DNA of 64,000 nt from Wukongibacter sp050859025. Its GTDB lineage: Bacteria > Bacillota > Clostridia > Peptostreptococcales > Caminicellaceae. The notes beneath the pieces are model-generated. The model searched no databases. It was not told the origin of the DNA and saw only the letters and a list, made by a program, of their open reading frames with translations. Both the position numbers and the translations under genes were made by a program. Within the stretch, counting starts at the first letter, position 1, and each line of letters begins with the position of its first letter. Shown in pieces: positions 26,658-35,242 of this stretch. The stretch spans positions 1,240,001 to 1,304,000 of the forward strand of contig NZ_CP138200.1 of assembly GCF_050859025.1 (NCBI RefSeq). Direction: 5' to 3'.

Positions 26658-27311
26658 TTGAAAAAGGGAGATTTTTTATGGCTTTTAGCCCTGGCAGCAT
26701 TCGTATTAATATTAGTATTACCTGCAACCCATGAGATGTTTGTAAAACTTACTACAAATCATCCCTATATCGGTGGATTTATAAAATTTGCAATACTTGC
26801 AACAATGGGTGAATTATTAGCCATAAGAATTGCTACAGGTGAGTGGAATACTCCTTGTGGAATAGTTTATAGAGCGTTGATCTGGGGATTCTTAGGAATG
26901 GTCATAGTATTAATATTTGGATTATTTGCAATAGGAGTAAAGGGAAATCTTGCAAATGGTATGCTGCCTGGTGGAGAGTCAAAGTTTGCATTTGCCTTTT
27001 TTGTTAGTTCAATAATGAATTTAACCTTTGCCCCAACTATGATGGCATTTCATCGTATAACAGACACCTATATAGATCTAAAATATGAAGGAAAAGGTAA
27101 AGTAACTATAAATGATGTAGTATCAAAAATTGATTGGAACGGTTTTGTATCCTTTGTTTTAATAAAAACCATACCATTTTTCTGGATACCAGCCCATACA
27201 ATTACATTTTTACTACCACCGGAATATAGGGTTTTGGTGGCAGCAGGATTGTCTATTGCACTTGGTGCTATTTTAGCCTTTGCTAAAAAGAAACAAAGTA
27301 AAACTATATAA
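26658..27311 (+). CDS. Membrane protein resembling Mpv17/PMP22 proteins
   Basis: A 217-residue protein with four or five hydrophobic segments (about residues 7-25, 40-55, 70-93, 108-125, 160-180, 188-207). The C-terminal FWIPAHTITFLLPPEYRVL pattern resembles the W-x-P-...-F-x-x-P-x-x-x-R signature of Mpv17/PMP22 membrane proteins; this link is by eye and tentative. It starts at TTG after AAAGGAGGG and is 12 bases upstream of the kinase gene, firmly inside the fermentation operon. A channel or exporter for the acid end product, or an amino-acid carrier, is a reasonable guess. No function is established. Confidence 0.6.
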   Translation: MKKGDFLWLLALAAFVLILVLPATHEMFVKLTTNHPYIGGFIKFAILATMGELLAIRIATGEWNTPCGIVYRALIWGFLGMVIVLIFGLFAIGVKGNLANGMLPGGESKFAFAFFVSSIMNLTFAPTMMAFHRITDTYIDLKYEGKGKVTINDVVSKIDWNGFVSFVLIKTIPFFWIPAHTITFLLPPEYRVLVAAGLSIALGAILAFAKKKQSKTI

Positions 27312-27323
27312 GGGGAGAAAATA

Positions 27324-28394
27324 ATGTCCTATAAAATATTGGCGATAAATCCGGGATCGACATCTACAAAGCTTGCATTGTATGAAGATGAAGAGAAAAT
27401 ATTATCAGAAACATTAGATCATCCTGTAGAAGAGATAGAGAAGTATGAAAGGGTACAGGATCAATTTGAAATGAGAAAAGAAGCGGTATTATCCTTTTTA
27501 AAGGATAATAACTTTGATGTAAATGAGCTATCGGCAGTTGTAGGAAGAGGAGGTATTCTACCTCCAGTACGATCGGGGTCCTATGAGGTTAACGAAGTTA
27601 TGGTGGACAGGCTTAAGAACAATCCCGTTTTTGAACATGCCTCAAACCTAGGAGCCCTTATAGCCTATGAAATAGCTACACCACTTAATATACTTGCATG
27701 TATATATGATTCCGTTTCTGTTGATGAGATGAGTGATATAGCTCGTATTTCAGGTATGCCTGATATACCGAGGGCAAGCTTTAGTCATGCATTAAATTCA
27801 AGGGCAATGGCTATGAAGGTTGCTAAAAAATATGGGAAACAATACAAGGATATGAACTTCATTGTTGCACATTTAGGTGGAGGAATCTCTATAAGTGCTC
27901 ATAAAAGAGGAAAAATGATTGACATAATGTCCGATGACGAAGGACCATTTTCACCTGAAAGAGCTGGAAGGGTTCCATGTAAAAAGCTTATAGACCTTTG
28001 CTACTCTGGAAAATTTGACAAAAGAACTATGCATAAAAAACTAAGGGGTAAAGGCGGAATCAGTGCTTATCTCAATACCCTTGATGCTAGAGAAGTTGAA
28101 AAGATGATTGAAGATGGGAATGAGAAAGCAAGATTAGTATATGAAGCTATGGCATATCAAATAGCTAAGGGAATTGGTGATTTAGCAACCGTTGTAGAAG
28201 GCGATGTTGATGCTATAGTTATTACTGGTGGTATTGCATACTCTGATATGATGACATCTTGGATTAAAAGAAGGGTGAAATTTATAGCACCTGTTGAAAT
28301 AGTGCCTGGAGAAAATGAACTTGAATCCTTATCATTAGGAGCTTTAAGGGTGCTTAGGGGTGAAGAAAAAGCTAGTAAATATGAGGAAGCTTAA
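27324..28394 (+). CDS. buk: Butyrate kinase-family carboxylate kinase
   Basis: A 356-residue acetokinase-family enzyme that transfers phosphate from an acyl-phosphate to ADP. It opens with the phosphate-1 motif LAINPGSTSTKLALYEDE, has VVGRGGILPPVRSGSYEVN (about residues 72-90), FIVAHLGGGISISAHKRGKMID and VITGGIAYSDMM. The ATG follows AGGGGAG, 12 bases from the preceding stop. Being paired with a Ptb-type transacylase and IorAB, it most likely completes substrate-level phosphorylation from an aryl- or branched-acyl-phosphate; true butyrate formation would need beta-oxidation-type genes that are absent here. Confidence 0.94.
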   Translation: MSYKILAINPGSTSTKLALYEDEEKILSETLDHPVEEIEKYERVQDQFEMRKEAVLSFLKDNNFDVNELSAVVGRGGILPPVRSGSYEVNEVMVDRLKNNPVFEHASNLGALIAYEIATPLNILACIYDSVSVDEMSDIARISGMPDIPRASFSHALNSRAMAMKVAKKYGKQYKDMNFIVAHLGGGISISAHKRGKMIDIMSDDEGPFSPERAGRVPCKKLIDLCYSGKFDKRTMHKKLRGKGGISAYLNTLDAREVEKMIEDGNEKARLVYEAMAYQIAKGIGDLATVVEGDVDAIVITGGIAYSDMMTSWIKRRVKFIAPVEIVPGENELESLSLGALRVLRGEEKASKYEEA

Positions 28395-28422
28395 AAAACT
28401 AAATTTTAGGGGGAAGAATAAT

Positions 28423-29523
28423 ATGTCTAAAAGCTTATTTAGAAATGAATTATCTAAAATAACACCTTATGTTCCGGGAAAGCCTATAGAAGAAGTAAAG
28501 AAGGAGTTAGGAATAGAAGAGGTTGAGAAGCTGGCATCTAATGAAAATCCATTAGGACCATCTCCTAAGGCTGTTGAAGCAATGAAGAAGGAATTAGAAA
28601 GCATTCATATTTATCCCGATGCCTCTGCAATGACGCTAAGAAAAAAGATAGCTGAAAAGCATGGGTTAGATTATACAAATATAATAGTTGGAAATGGTGG
28701 AGAACAGATTTTACAAATGATTGCCCAGACCTTCATCAATGAAGGTGATGAAGCCATCATGGCCACAACTACCTTTGGATTGTATGGATCTAGTGTTTCA
28801 CATATGGGAGGAGTTCCAGTAAAGCTTCCACTTAAAAACTATAAGCATGACTTCAAAGGATTTATTAATAAGATAAACGACAAAACGAAGCTAATATATG
28901 TCTGTAATCCAAATAACCCAACTGGAAACATAATGGCTAAGGATGAGATAGATTACTTAGTTAAAAATGTTCCAAAAGACGTTGTTATAATCTTTGATGA
29001 AGCCTATTTCGACTATGCGAAGGTAAATGAGGAATATCCAGAAACACTTAATATATTGAAGGAAAGACCAAACACTATAATCCTAAGAACCTTCTCAAAA
29101 GTAGCAGGTATAGCAGGAGTAAGGATAGGGTTTGTATTGACCTCCGAAGAGATTGCTACAGAAATGGGTAAGGTTAAGGGTGTTTTCAATGCTAACAAGC
29201 TTGCTCAAGCAGGAGCCCTTGGAGCTTTAGAGGATAAAGAGCACATAGATAAGACAGTTGAGCTTAACTACAAGTCAATGGGAATGATGGAAGAGTATTT
29301 TAAGGAAAGGGATTTAGAATATATTAAGTCCAATGCAAACTTTATATTTGTAAATGTAAATATGGATTCAAGGGTTGTATTCCAAAAGCTTATGGAAAAG
29401 GGAATAATAATAAGACCTGGATACCTATGGAGCTGGGATAATTGGATAAGGGTTAGCACTGGAACTATTGAGCAAACAGAGAAGTTTTTAGTTAAGCTTC
29501 ATAGTGTGTTGAATGAAGGTTAA
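28423..29523 (+). CDS. hisC: HisC-like pyridoxal-phosphate aminotransferase
   Basis: A 366-residue class I/II aminotransferase of the histidinol-phosphate/aromatic group. It shows KLASNENPLGPSPKAVEAM at the N-terminus, VGNGGEQILQMIAQTF (cofactor phosphate), CNPNNPTGNIM, IIFDEAYFDYA and TFSKVAGIAGVRIGF with the catalytic Lys. Start is the ATG after GGGGGAAG. It is the last gene of the operon, where a dedicated transaminase would feed IorAB with a 2-oxo acid, so an aromatic amino acid substrate is more plausible than histidine biosynthesis; no other his genes are nearby. Confidence 0.9.
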   Translation: MSKSLFRNELSKITPYVPGKPIEEVKKELGIEEVEKLASNENPLGPSPKAVEAMKKELESIHIYPDASAMTLRKKIAEKHGLDYTNIIVGNGGEQILQMIAQTFINEGDEAIMATTTFGLYGSSVSHMGGVPVKLPLKNYKHDFKGFINKINDKTKLIYVCNPNNPTGNIMAKDEIDYLVKNVPKDVVIIFDEAYFDYAKVNEEYPETLNILKERPNTIILRTFSKVAGIAGVRIGFVLTSEEIATEMGKVKGVFNANKLAQAGALGALEDKEHIDKTVELNYKSMGMMEEYFKERDLEYIKSNANFIFVNVNMDSRVVFQKLMEKGIIIRPGYLWSWDNWIRVSTGTIEQTEKFLVKLHSVLNEG

Positions 29524-29557
29524 GAGAATAGATATTAATAATTAGTGACCTGTTTTA

Positions 29558-29733
29558 TAGAAGAGGGATTTTCTCAGAATGAAGAATTTCTGCGTTGTTT
29601 AATATTTGAATAACTTAGTATATATGTTAAAATATACGAATTATTTAAATTTTAAAATCTTGAAATTAATTCATTTTGAAATACTCCGGGGCTGAACTTA
29701 TAAGATGTTTTTATGAGGCAGCCCCTCTTATTT
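29558..29733. repeat. Degenerate palindromic element after the fermentation operon
   Basis: Outer arms (AAGAGGG-ATTTTCTCA at the left, TGAGGCAGCCCCTCTT at the right) are decayed inverted repeats. The left part contains GAATTTCTGCGTTGTT, identical to a 16-mer in the element at 19827, and the right end shares GGCAGCC. The CCCCTCTTATTTTTTTG end may also act as a transcription stop. The remaining gap to 29912 shows only AT-rich sequence. Confidence 0.5.
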
Positions 29734-29912
29734 TTTTGCAAGGATATGGGGAACATGTAAAAAATTTAATTATAAAAAAATTGTAGGTTTAATCCCAATA
29801 TCAAGGTTTACTGATCTCAAAGATTATACTCAAGAATTAAATGATGTTACAAAAAGTGACCTAAATATAATATAATAAACTCATGTTAAAGATTGGGTTT
29901 GGAGGATTAAAT

Positions 29913-29985
29913 ATGAAGGATATTGATATGCCATTTGTATTGAAGCATAAAAAGAATTTGATAATAACCTTAGCAATAGTGAACA
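29913..29985 (+). pseudogene. 5' fragment of a leucine-rich-repeat membrane protein gene split by an IS
   Basis: ATG after TTGGAGGATTAA opens MKDIDMPFVLKHKKN followed by the first half of a hydrophobic helix (LIITLAIV). The frame runs into the insertion sequence that begins at 29986. The helix appears to continue on the far side of the IS (VFIIVTIGLNFS), so the two parts once formed one gene. Confidence 0.6.
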
Positions 29986-30053
29986 TGCCCCTGTCAAGTA
30001 GACAGTGAAAATAATATAAACTTACGCTAATCAAATATTGGTTAGCGTTCTTT

Positions 30054-30974
30054 TTATGCAGCTAATAATTGTTTACGATATTCGATTGGGGTCATGCTCT
30101 TCAATCGCTTCTGGTATCGTCGGTTATTATAAAAGTATATATATTTATCAATAGATTGTTCTAATTCTTCATATGTATCAAATTTATTTAAGTGATACAT
30201 TTCAGATTTTAACATTCCCCAGAAGGCTTCCATTGGGCCATTATCAATACAGCGTCCTACACGAGACATACTTTGAGTCATTCCAGCTTTTTCTAACATA
30301 TTTTTAAACAGTTTTGAGGTGTATTGAAACCCCCTGTCGCTGTGAAATAGTGGCGTTACATTTGGATGAATTTCATTTGCCCTTTTAAAGGTTTCAAATA
30401 CCAGTGAGTTATTATTTGACTTTCCAAGCACGTAAGCAACGACACTTTTATCTGCCAAATCAATAATTGCACTAAGATAAGCTTTGCTATTTGCACCGTA
30501 TTTAAACTCAGTCACATCTGTTAACCACTTTTCACCAAAGTTGTTAGCATTAAATTTGCGATCTAAGATATTTTCGGCTGTCGTTTCAGGTGTCGATTTC
30601 ACATATTTCTTTTTCTTAGGTCTACAAACTGATTTTAAGCCAAGGATATCCATTAAGCGATAGATTCTTTTGTGATTTACATGAAAATCAGTCTCACGAT
30701 TGATGATTATGGTCATTTGCCGATAACCTGGAATTCCATCTTGTTCTTCATACTTCTCTTTAATAATTTCAACAAGGTGTTTGTTGAAATTTTCATTTTT
30801 GCTTTCATTGCGATTGTTCCACTTGTAGTAGGATGAGCGTGGGATTTCAATATATGTACATAATTCTGAAATCGAATAACTCTTTGATTTATTTAATTCT
30901 TTTATCGTTGTGTAAATCGTTTCATGTCTTACATTACTTAGGACCGCCTCCTTTCTATCTCTTCTAACTTTTTT
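30054..30974 (-). CDS. IS3-family transposase OrfB (DDE domain), made by -1 frameshift
   Basis: Catalytic part of the transposase. An internal ATG lies at 30716, but the same frame is open upstream to the slippery heptamer A-AAA-AAG (plus-strand 30968-30974) at the end of OrfA, giving KVRRDRKEAVLSNVRHETIY as the OrfB entry, which is normal for IS3. The DDE residues are present: WLTDVTEF, FHSDRGFQYTS and the MEAFWGMLKSE region. The rve-type C-terminus ends YIYFYNNRRYQKRLKSMTPIEY. The catalytic domain seems intact, but full activity depends on OrfA, which carries an extra frameshift. Confidence 0.9.
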   Translation of the reverse strand, partial: KKVRRDRKEAVLSNVRHETIYTTIKELNKSKSYSISELCTYIEIPRSSYYKWNNRNESKNENFNKHLVEIIKEKYEEQDGIPGYRQMTIIINRETDFHVNHKRIYRLMDILGLKSVCRPKKKKYVKSTPETTAENILDRKFNANNFGEKWLTDVTEFKYGANSKAYLSAIIDLADKSVVAYVLGKSNNNSLVFETFKRANEIHPNVTPLFHSDRGFQYTSKLFKNMLEKAGMTQSMSRVGRCIDNGPMEAFWGMLKSEMYHLNKFDTYEELEQSIDKYIYFYNNRRYQKRLKSMTPIEYRKQLLAA

Positions 30975-31620
30975 AGAAAATCTATCTCCATCTGCTGTTT
31001 GCGATTTTCTGCTTGTAGCAGCTTATTTTGTGCTCTTAGTTTTTCAATTTCAGTTAACTCACTTTCTGTTTTGCCCTTACCTCTTCGGTCTTGTAATCCT
31101 TCAATCCCGCTTTTTTTATATTTCTTAGTCCAAGTGTAAACTTGCTGATAGGATACTTGGAATTTTTCAGCCGTCTTTGCATAGTTACACTCATTATCAA
31201 TACAATATTCTATAATCTCAATGCGTTCATCGAGTGTTGTTTTTCTTCCTTTAGTCATGACAATAGCTCCTCCCGTACCTGAAGATTTTAACTGTTCATG
31301 ACTATTATACTTTAAAACCAATTCATTATGGTTCTTTTAGAAGGTATCTTATACTTTTTAGATAGATCAATAAATGAACCTTCTCCATTTAAATATGAAT
31401 TTATAACTTGTACTTTAAATGAGGCACTATAGTGCTTATTTGTAGATTTTGCGCGAAGTCCATCAGCGCCCAATGCTTGGTAATTTTTTACCCAGGCTCT
31501 TAAAGTTGTCCAATTAATATCATACATGGATGCAATTGTTTCGTATGATCCTTCATTATTTAGGTATTTCATAACTGCTCCTAGCTTTAATTCACAAGAA
31601 ACCTTAGGTTTTCTTCCCAT
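30938..31620 (-). pseudogene. IS3-family transposase OrfA, disrupted by a frameshift
   Basis: DNA-binding part of the transposase. It starts at the ATG at 31620 after GAGGAGG and reads MGRKPKVSCELKLGAVMKYL with two helix-turn-helix units until a stop at 31312 (IMNWF). A second frame, overlapping by ten bases, picks up at LKYNSHEQLKSSGTGG and carries a third unit (YAKTAEKFQVSYQQVYTWTKKY) and a leucine-zipper-like end (LRAQNKLLQAENRKQQMEIDFLKKL). In relatives these form one protein, so a single-base indel near 31315 has probably broken it. A second programmed shift is possible but less likely. The A-AAA-AAG site for OrfB lies near its end. Confidence 0.75.
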
Positions 31621-31683
31621 AGAAAATGCTCCTCCTCGTAGCAAACAGTTTTATTATTTAAACTGTCCACTACAAGGGGAGCA

Positions 31684-32448
31684 TATCATAGTATTTATCA
31701 TCGTAACTATAGGGTTAAATTTTAGCATAAATAGGAAAGGGATTGTCGAATTTAAATCACAAATAATTGCAGATATAGTGACAAAACAGCTAAATAAATC
31801 TATTTAAGAAATAACCTATGAAGATTTAAAGGGGATTACAGAATTAAGAGTTTGGAGAAAATAAGTAAAAAAATAATCAACAAATAGAAATCTGGGAGAA
31901 TTAGATTTAGGTGGTACTGAGATAGAGGATATTTCGATGATAAAAGAATTTATCAATTTAAGATTATTAAGCTTAAAAAATCTTTATATAAATGATTTAT
32001 CTTTTCTCCGCAATTTAAATAAACTCGAAAAGCTAGATCTACAAAATAACAATATTTGAGGATATTGAACCTTTAAAGGAATTAAAAGGATTAACAGAAC
32101 TAAATATTAGTCATAACCCAATAAAAGCACTGAAAGGTTATTTACCCAGAAGGTAAAAAGCCTAATCCAGAAAAAAGAAGGATTTACTTTAATGCTGGAC
32201 CAGGTACAAAAAATCAAGTCATTCTACTTAATGATGATAACACCTTTGTGATTACGAGAAATGATTTTAATTTTGATGAAGGAGGCCTATTCTCACTAAG
32301 AGCATCTGGTGGTGATATAGATGGATATAGGCCCGTAGAATTTATGTTTTCAATAGACGATAAAGGTAATTATGAAGGCAAATATGACTTTGAAAAGGCC
32401 ATTTATGATACGAGTGATTATTTTGAATTAACCTTTGAAGAGGAATAG
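31684..32448 (+). pseudogene. 3' part of a decayed leucine-rich-repeat protein gene
   Basis: Continuation of the gene starting at 29913. After the IS the frame gives VFIIVTIGLNFSINRKG and about 30 more residues, then stops and frame changes appear (near 31805, 31862, 32058 and 32155). Leucine-rich repeats of about 22 residues are legible across frames: LGELDLGGTEIEDISMI, LRLLSLKNLYINDLSFL, LEKLDLQNNNI, LTELNISHNPIKAL. The last 66 codons (32248-32448, ending YFELTFEEE) read cleanly. It was probably an exported internalin-like or cell-surface protein. The extent of decay points to loss before or soon after the IS arrived. Confidence 0.7.
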
Positions 32449-32461
32449 AAGGACTTTGTAA

Positions 32462-32500
32462 TATAGGGTGTATGTAGTAAAAATTAATTTGTACATGTAC
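32462..32500. repeat. Half copy of the palindromic dispersed repeat (copy 5)
   Basis: Starts TATAGGGT and continues TAGTAAAAATTAATTT, then GTACATGTAC, matching one arm of the full copies at 17103, 40478 and 49636; the second arm is missing. It lies just upstream of the Wadjet genes, and a full copy lies just after them. Confidence 0.6.
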
Positions 32501-32511
32501 TTATTTTGTAG

Positions 32512-32558
32512 GAGAGTTTGTTATAGTTTTCAAATTATTACAAGCTCTCTTATTTTTT
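32512..32558 (+). terminator. Rho-independent terminator upstream of jetD
   Basis: GAGAGTTTGT / ACAAGCTCTC stem (one G-U) followed by TTATTTTTTAG. It insulates the Wadjet genes from the decayed gene upstream. Confidence 0.7.
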
Positions 32559-32711
32559 AGGATAATGGGATTTAATAGCACATAATGAAGGATATTAGTA
32601 AAAAGTATAGAAATTAAATCATTATGTTACTTTGTTAAGTCATAACTTTTTTACCCTATAAAATATTCTAATGATTTTTTTGAAATAAACTATAGAATTT
32701 AGGTGATAGCT

Positions 32712-33731
32712 GTGAATGAAAAAATTATGTCCTTTTTAAAATCTCTAAAGAATAAAAAAATGGTTTCACTGGGAGAATTGGAAAAACTATTTTCAGGAGA
32801 TATAACCTACGAGGTTTTTGCTGATGAGATAAATAAATTTATTGAAGCTAATATACTTAGAGAAGTAAAGGAACATGGGAAAAATAATAAACCCATGCCC
32901 CTTGCTAATACATATCGCTTAAATAAATATGCCTTAAAAAAAGGATTTATAGATGAAATACAGCGCCTGCAGCTGAAGGTTCATGAAGATATCAATCTCA
33001 GTTTATTTTTATCTTTAAGAGAAAAACAGTGGGAAAAGGATTTGCCATACATTGAAATGATAGATGGTTATCTAAAGAAAAATGGACTACCTACTGATAG
33101 GGCTACTTCTCAAGAAAGGTCCTTTCACTTGGTAAAGGATGAAAAGTGGATTGATGAAGGTGGGGGCAAGGCACTATTAGAAAGGGTTGGAATTTGGAAC
33201 AAGTTGAAAATCAACAACGAACCCGATCCCCTTATGCTAGCTGTAAACCCTAAAAGATTTTCAGAGCCTAAGCACAAGCACCTGATAGTCGAAAATAAAG
33301 CAACTTATTATGGGCTATTAGATGCTATTTCCGATACAGAGTTTACTTCTTTGATCTATGGTGTAGGATGGAAAATAATATCTAGTATTTCGTCAATGGA
33401 AAAACAATTGTCACTAGAAGATAAAGAACACACATTATACTATTTCGGTGATATAGATTATGAGGGGATTGCCATTTGGAACTCTTTAAAGGAAAAGGTA
33501 GCTGCAAAGCCTGCTGTTAGTTTCTATAAAGAGCTTTTAAAAAAAGCTGATGCAAGGGGAAAAGAAAGCCAAAATAGGAATCAAAAAGCCTTAAATAACT
33601 TTTTCAAGTTTTTTGATAAAAAAAGTAAAGAGAAAATCAGAGATATTTTGCAAAACAGAGGATATTATCCACAGGAAGGATTAAATAAAAAGGAATTGCA
33701 GGATATTTGGAGGAAGAGTACGTGGGAATAA
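32712..33731 (+). CDS. jetD: Wadjet system nuclease subunit JetD
   Basis: A 339-residue protein with an N-terminal helical region and a C-terminal Toprim-like nuclease domain related to topoisomerase VI subunit A. LIVENKATYYGLL (about residues 190-202) and TLYYFGDIDYEGIAIWNSL (about 242-260) carry the acidic metal-binding residues typical of JetD (DUF3322/DUF2220 group). In Wadjet, JetD cuts circular DNA after the JetABC motor has extruded loops around it. Start set at GTG 32712 after TAGGTGAT; an earlier in-frame GTG at 32703 lacks a ribosome site. It overlaps jetA by ten bases, the first link in a fully overlapping four-gene operon. Confidence 0.88.
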   Translation: MNEKIMSFLKSLKNKKMVSLGELEKLFSGDITYEVFADEINKFIEANILREVKEHGKNNKPMPLANTYRLNKYALKKGFIDEIQRLQLKVHEDINLSLFLSLREKQWEKDLPYIEMIDGYLKKNGLPTDRATSQERSFHLVKDEKWIDEGGGKALLERVGIWNKLKINNEPDPLMLAVNPKRFSEPKHKHLIVENKATYYGLLDAISDTEFTSLIYGVGWKIISSISSMEKQLSLEDKEHTLYYFGDIDYEGIAIWNSLKEKVAAKPAVSFYKELLKKADARGKESQNRNQKALNNFFKFFDKKSKEKIRDILQNRGYYPQEGLNKKELQDIWRKSTWE

Positions 33732-35242
33732 ATATAAAATCAATAACAGAGAATTATAGAGAGCGTATACAAAGATTAGCTTTATTTGATCCATTGTTTA
33801 GGCTTCAAAATAAGAAAAGTAAGGATAACAGTGACAAAATCATTGATTATCACAGCCTAGGGCTTTTAGCTCTCCTTTTCTTCTTTGAAAATATGCTTAT
33901 GAGAAATAGGAAGACAGGAGTAAAGGAGCTTGCTGAGTTTTTTCATGAAATAAACCAAGGAGAAATGGATCTGGGGCTAGAGGACTTCGAAAAGGTCGCT
34001 AGGACAATAATTGAAACCTTTAGACCCCCCAGTGGAAAACGCAGCTATAGAAGCTTTTACAACTGGGAAACAAGGAGAGAAGAAATAGTACAATATTCTA
34101 TATTAAAGGCAGACAAATCCGATATAAAGGGTAACACACAGTACTATACCCTAGATGAACAGGGATTAGAACTGGTATTTGCTACTAAAGAATATTTTAG
34201 TGAATTTCAACTTTCTATAAATCAACTTGTATTAAGAAAGCAGCTGGAAAAGGGCGAGTTCGTCAATGCCCTTCGCCAAATAGATGAAATGACAATAGAT
34301 GTAACAAATCTTAAGGATCGAATAATAAACATAAAGCATGAAATACAACGCAATATAGTATCCGATGAAACCTATAAAAGATATAAAAGGATTATTGATG
34401 ATGTGAACCTGCGATTAGTCAGGGAAAGTGGAGAATTTGAAGAACTGCGGGCCTTTGTTAGGGAGACAAGGGAGAGATTAGGACATGAGTTGAACGAAGA
34501 AAAGGATCGTAAAACCTATGAACTTATAGTCAAAATCGATCGGGAGCTTGGAGAGGTACATAACGAGCATAAAAAACTATTACAGGAAAGTATCATACTA
34601 AAAACCAGTGCATTACAGGCTGCTCAAGAATCTTTATATTATGTAGGTATAGACTCCTTTAATTTCAATCAAGAAATAACAAGTCGTTTGATTTCTTCAC
34701 CTCTTCCCCTTGAAGCGTCCCGTAGATTAATAGAACCATTTTTATTCATTGAAAGATTTGAGACTTGGTCGCCCCTTACGGTTTTCAGTGCCCAAAGGAT
34801 TGAAGAAGAAAGCAAGGAAGATAAAGCCAAGGAATTTCCGGAATTATATGATGAAGAACTGGGAGATTTAGATAAGATAATACAGAGGAAAAACTTTAGA
34901 AGAATAATGGAAATGACTTTAGAGATTATGGGAGACGAAAGGGAAATAACCTTAAGAGAGATAGTTAAGTATATGAAAGAAGATAAGGAATACACCAAAT
35001 TATTAGGACATCGTTCCTTTTATGATTTTTGGATAATACTACATCAGAGGTCTCCGTTGATAGTAGAAGTATTTGATGATGAGGAAGGAGTTCCACTATT
35101 TAGAGAGGCGACAAATTTACTTAAGGGTAAAATAGAAAGGTTAGTAGCTACAGAGATAAAGGGCATAATTAACGAGGACAATCGTTACAGTATAGGAAAT
35201 ATCAAACTGAAGCTGGAGGAAAAGAAAAATGATGTATCATAA
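33722..35242 (+). CDS. jetA: Wadjet system subunit JetA (kleisin-like, MukF analogue)
   Basis: A 506-residue, mostly helical protein. The order after jetD, the size and the long charged helices (about residues 150-310) fit JetA, the kleisin subunit that bridges the SMC-like heads. A winged-helix-like N-terminus (SLGLLALLFFFENMLMRNRKTGVKELAEFFHEI) resembles MukF. Start is GTG 33722, behind GGAGGAAG inside the end of jetD; a TTG five codons earlier overlaps that ribosome site and is unlikely. It overlaps jetB by 14 bases. The assignment depends mainly on the operon, because JetA sequences are poorly conserved. Confidence 0.8.
   Translation: MGINIKSITENYRERIQRLALFDPLFRLQNKKSKDNSDKIIDYHSLGLLALLFFFENMLMRNRKTGVKELAEFFHEINQGEMDLGLEDFEKVARTIIETFRPPSGKRSYRSFYNWETRREEIVQYSILKADKSDIKGNTQYYTLDEQGLELVFATKEYFSEFQLSINQLVLRKQLEKGEFVNALRQIDEMTIDVTNLKDRIINIKHEIQRNIVSDETYKRYKRIIDDVNLRLVRESGEFEELRAFVRETRERLGHELNEEKDRKTYELIVKIDRELGEVHNEHKKLLQESIILKTSALQAAQESLYYVGIDSFNFNQEITSRLISSPLPLEASRRLIEPFLFIERFETWSPLTVFSAQRIEEESKEDKAKEFPELYDEELGDLDKIIQRKNFRRIMEMTLEIMGDEREITLREIVKYMKEDKEYTKLLGHRSFYDFWIILHQRSPLIVEVFDDEEGVPLFREATNLLKGKIERLVATEIKGIINEDNRYSIGNIKLKLEEKKNDVS

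Larger units (their letters stand above)
29986..31683 (-). mobile_element. IS3-family insertion sequence (IS150-like), about 1.7 kb
   Basis: Imperfect terminal inverted repeats of about 30 bp begin TGCCCCTGTCAAG at the left and TGCTCCCCTTGT on the opposite strand at the right, both followed by GACAGT and AAATAATA; TG...CA ends are typical of IS3. It encodes OrfA and OrfB on the minus strand with a -1 frameshift signal. I find no convincing short target duplication at the two junctions. It interrupts a leucine-rich-repeat gene. Confidence 0.9.

Noticed and set aside
23101..28394. Classical butyrate operon
   Set aside because: Ptb and Buk homologues are present, but thiolase, crotonase and butyryl-CoA dehydrogenase genes are not; IorAB and the aminotransferase point to amino-acid oxidation instead.
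29986..31683. Target-site duplication of the IS3-family element
   Set aside because: Bases flanking the two ends (ACA and TAT) do not match in 3-5 base windows; I could not support a duplication.
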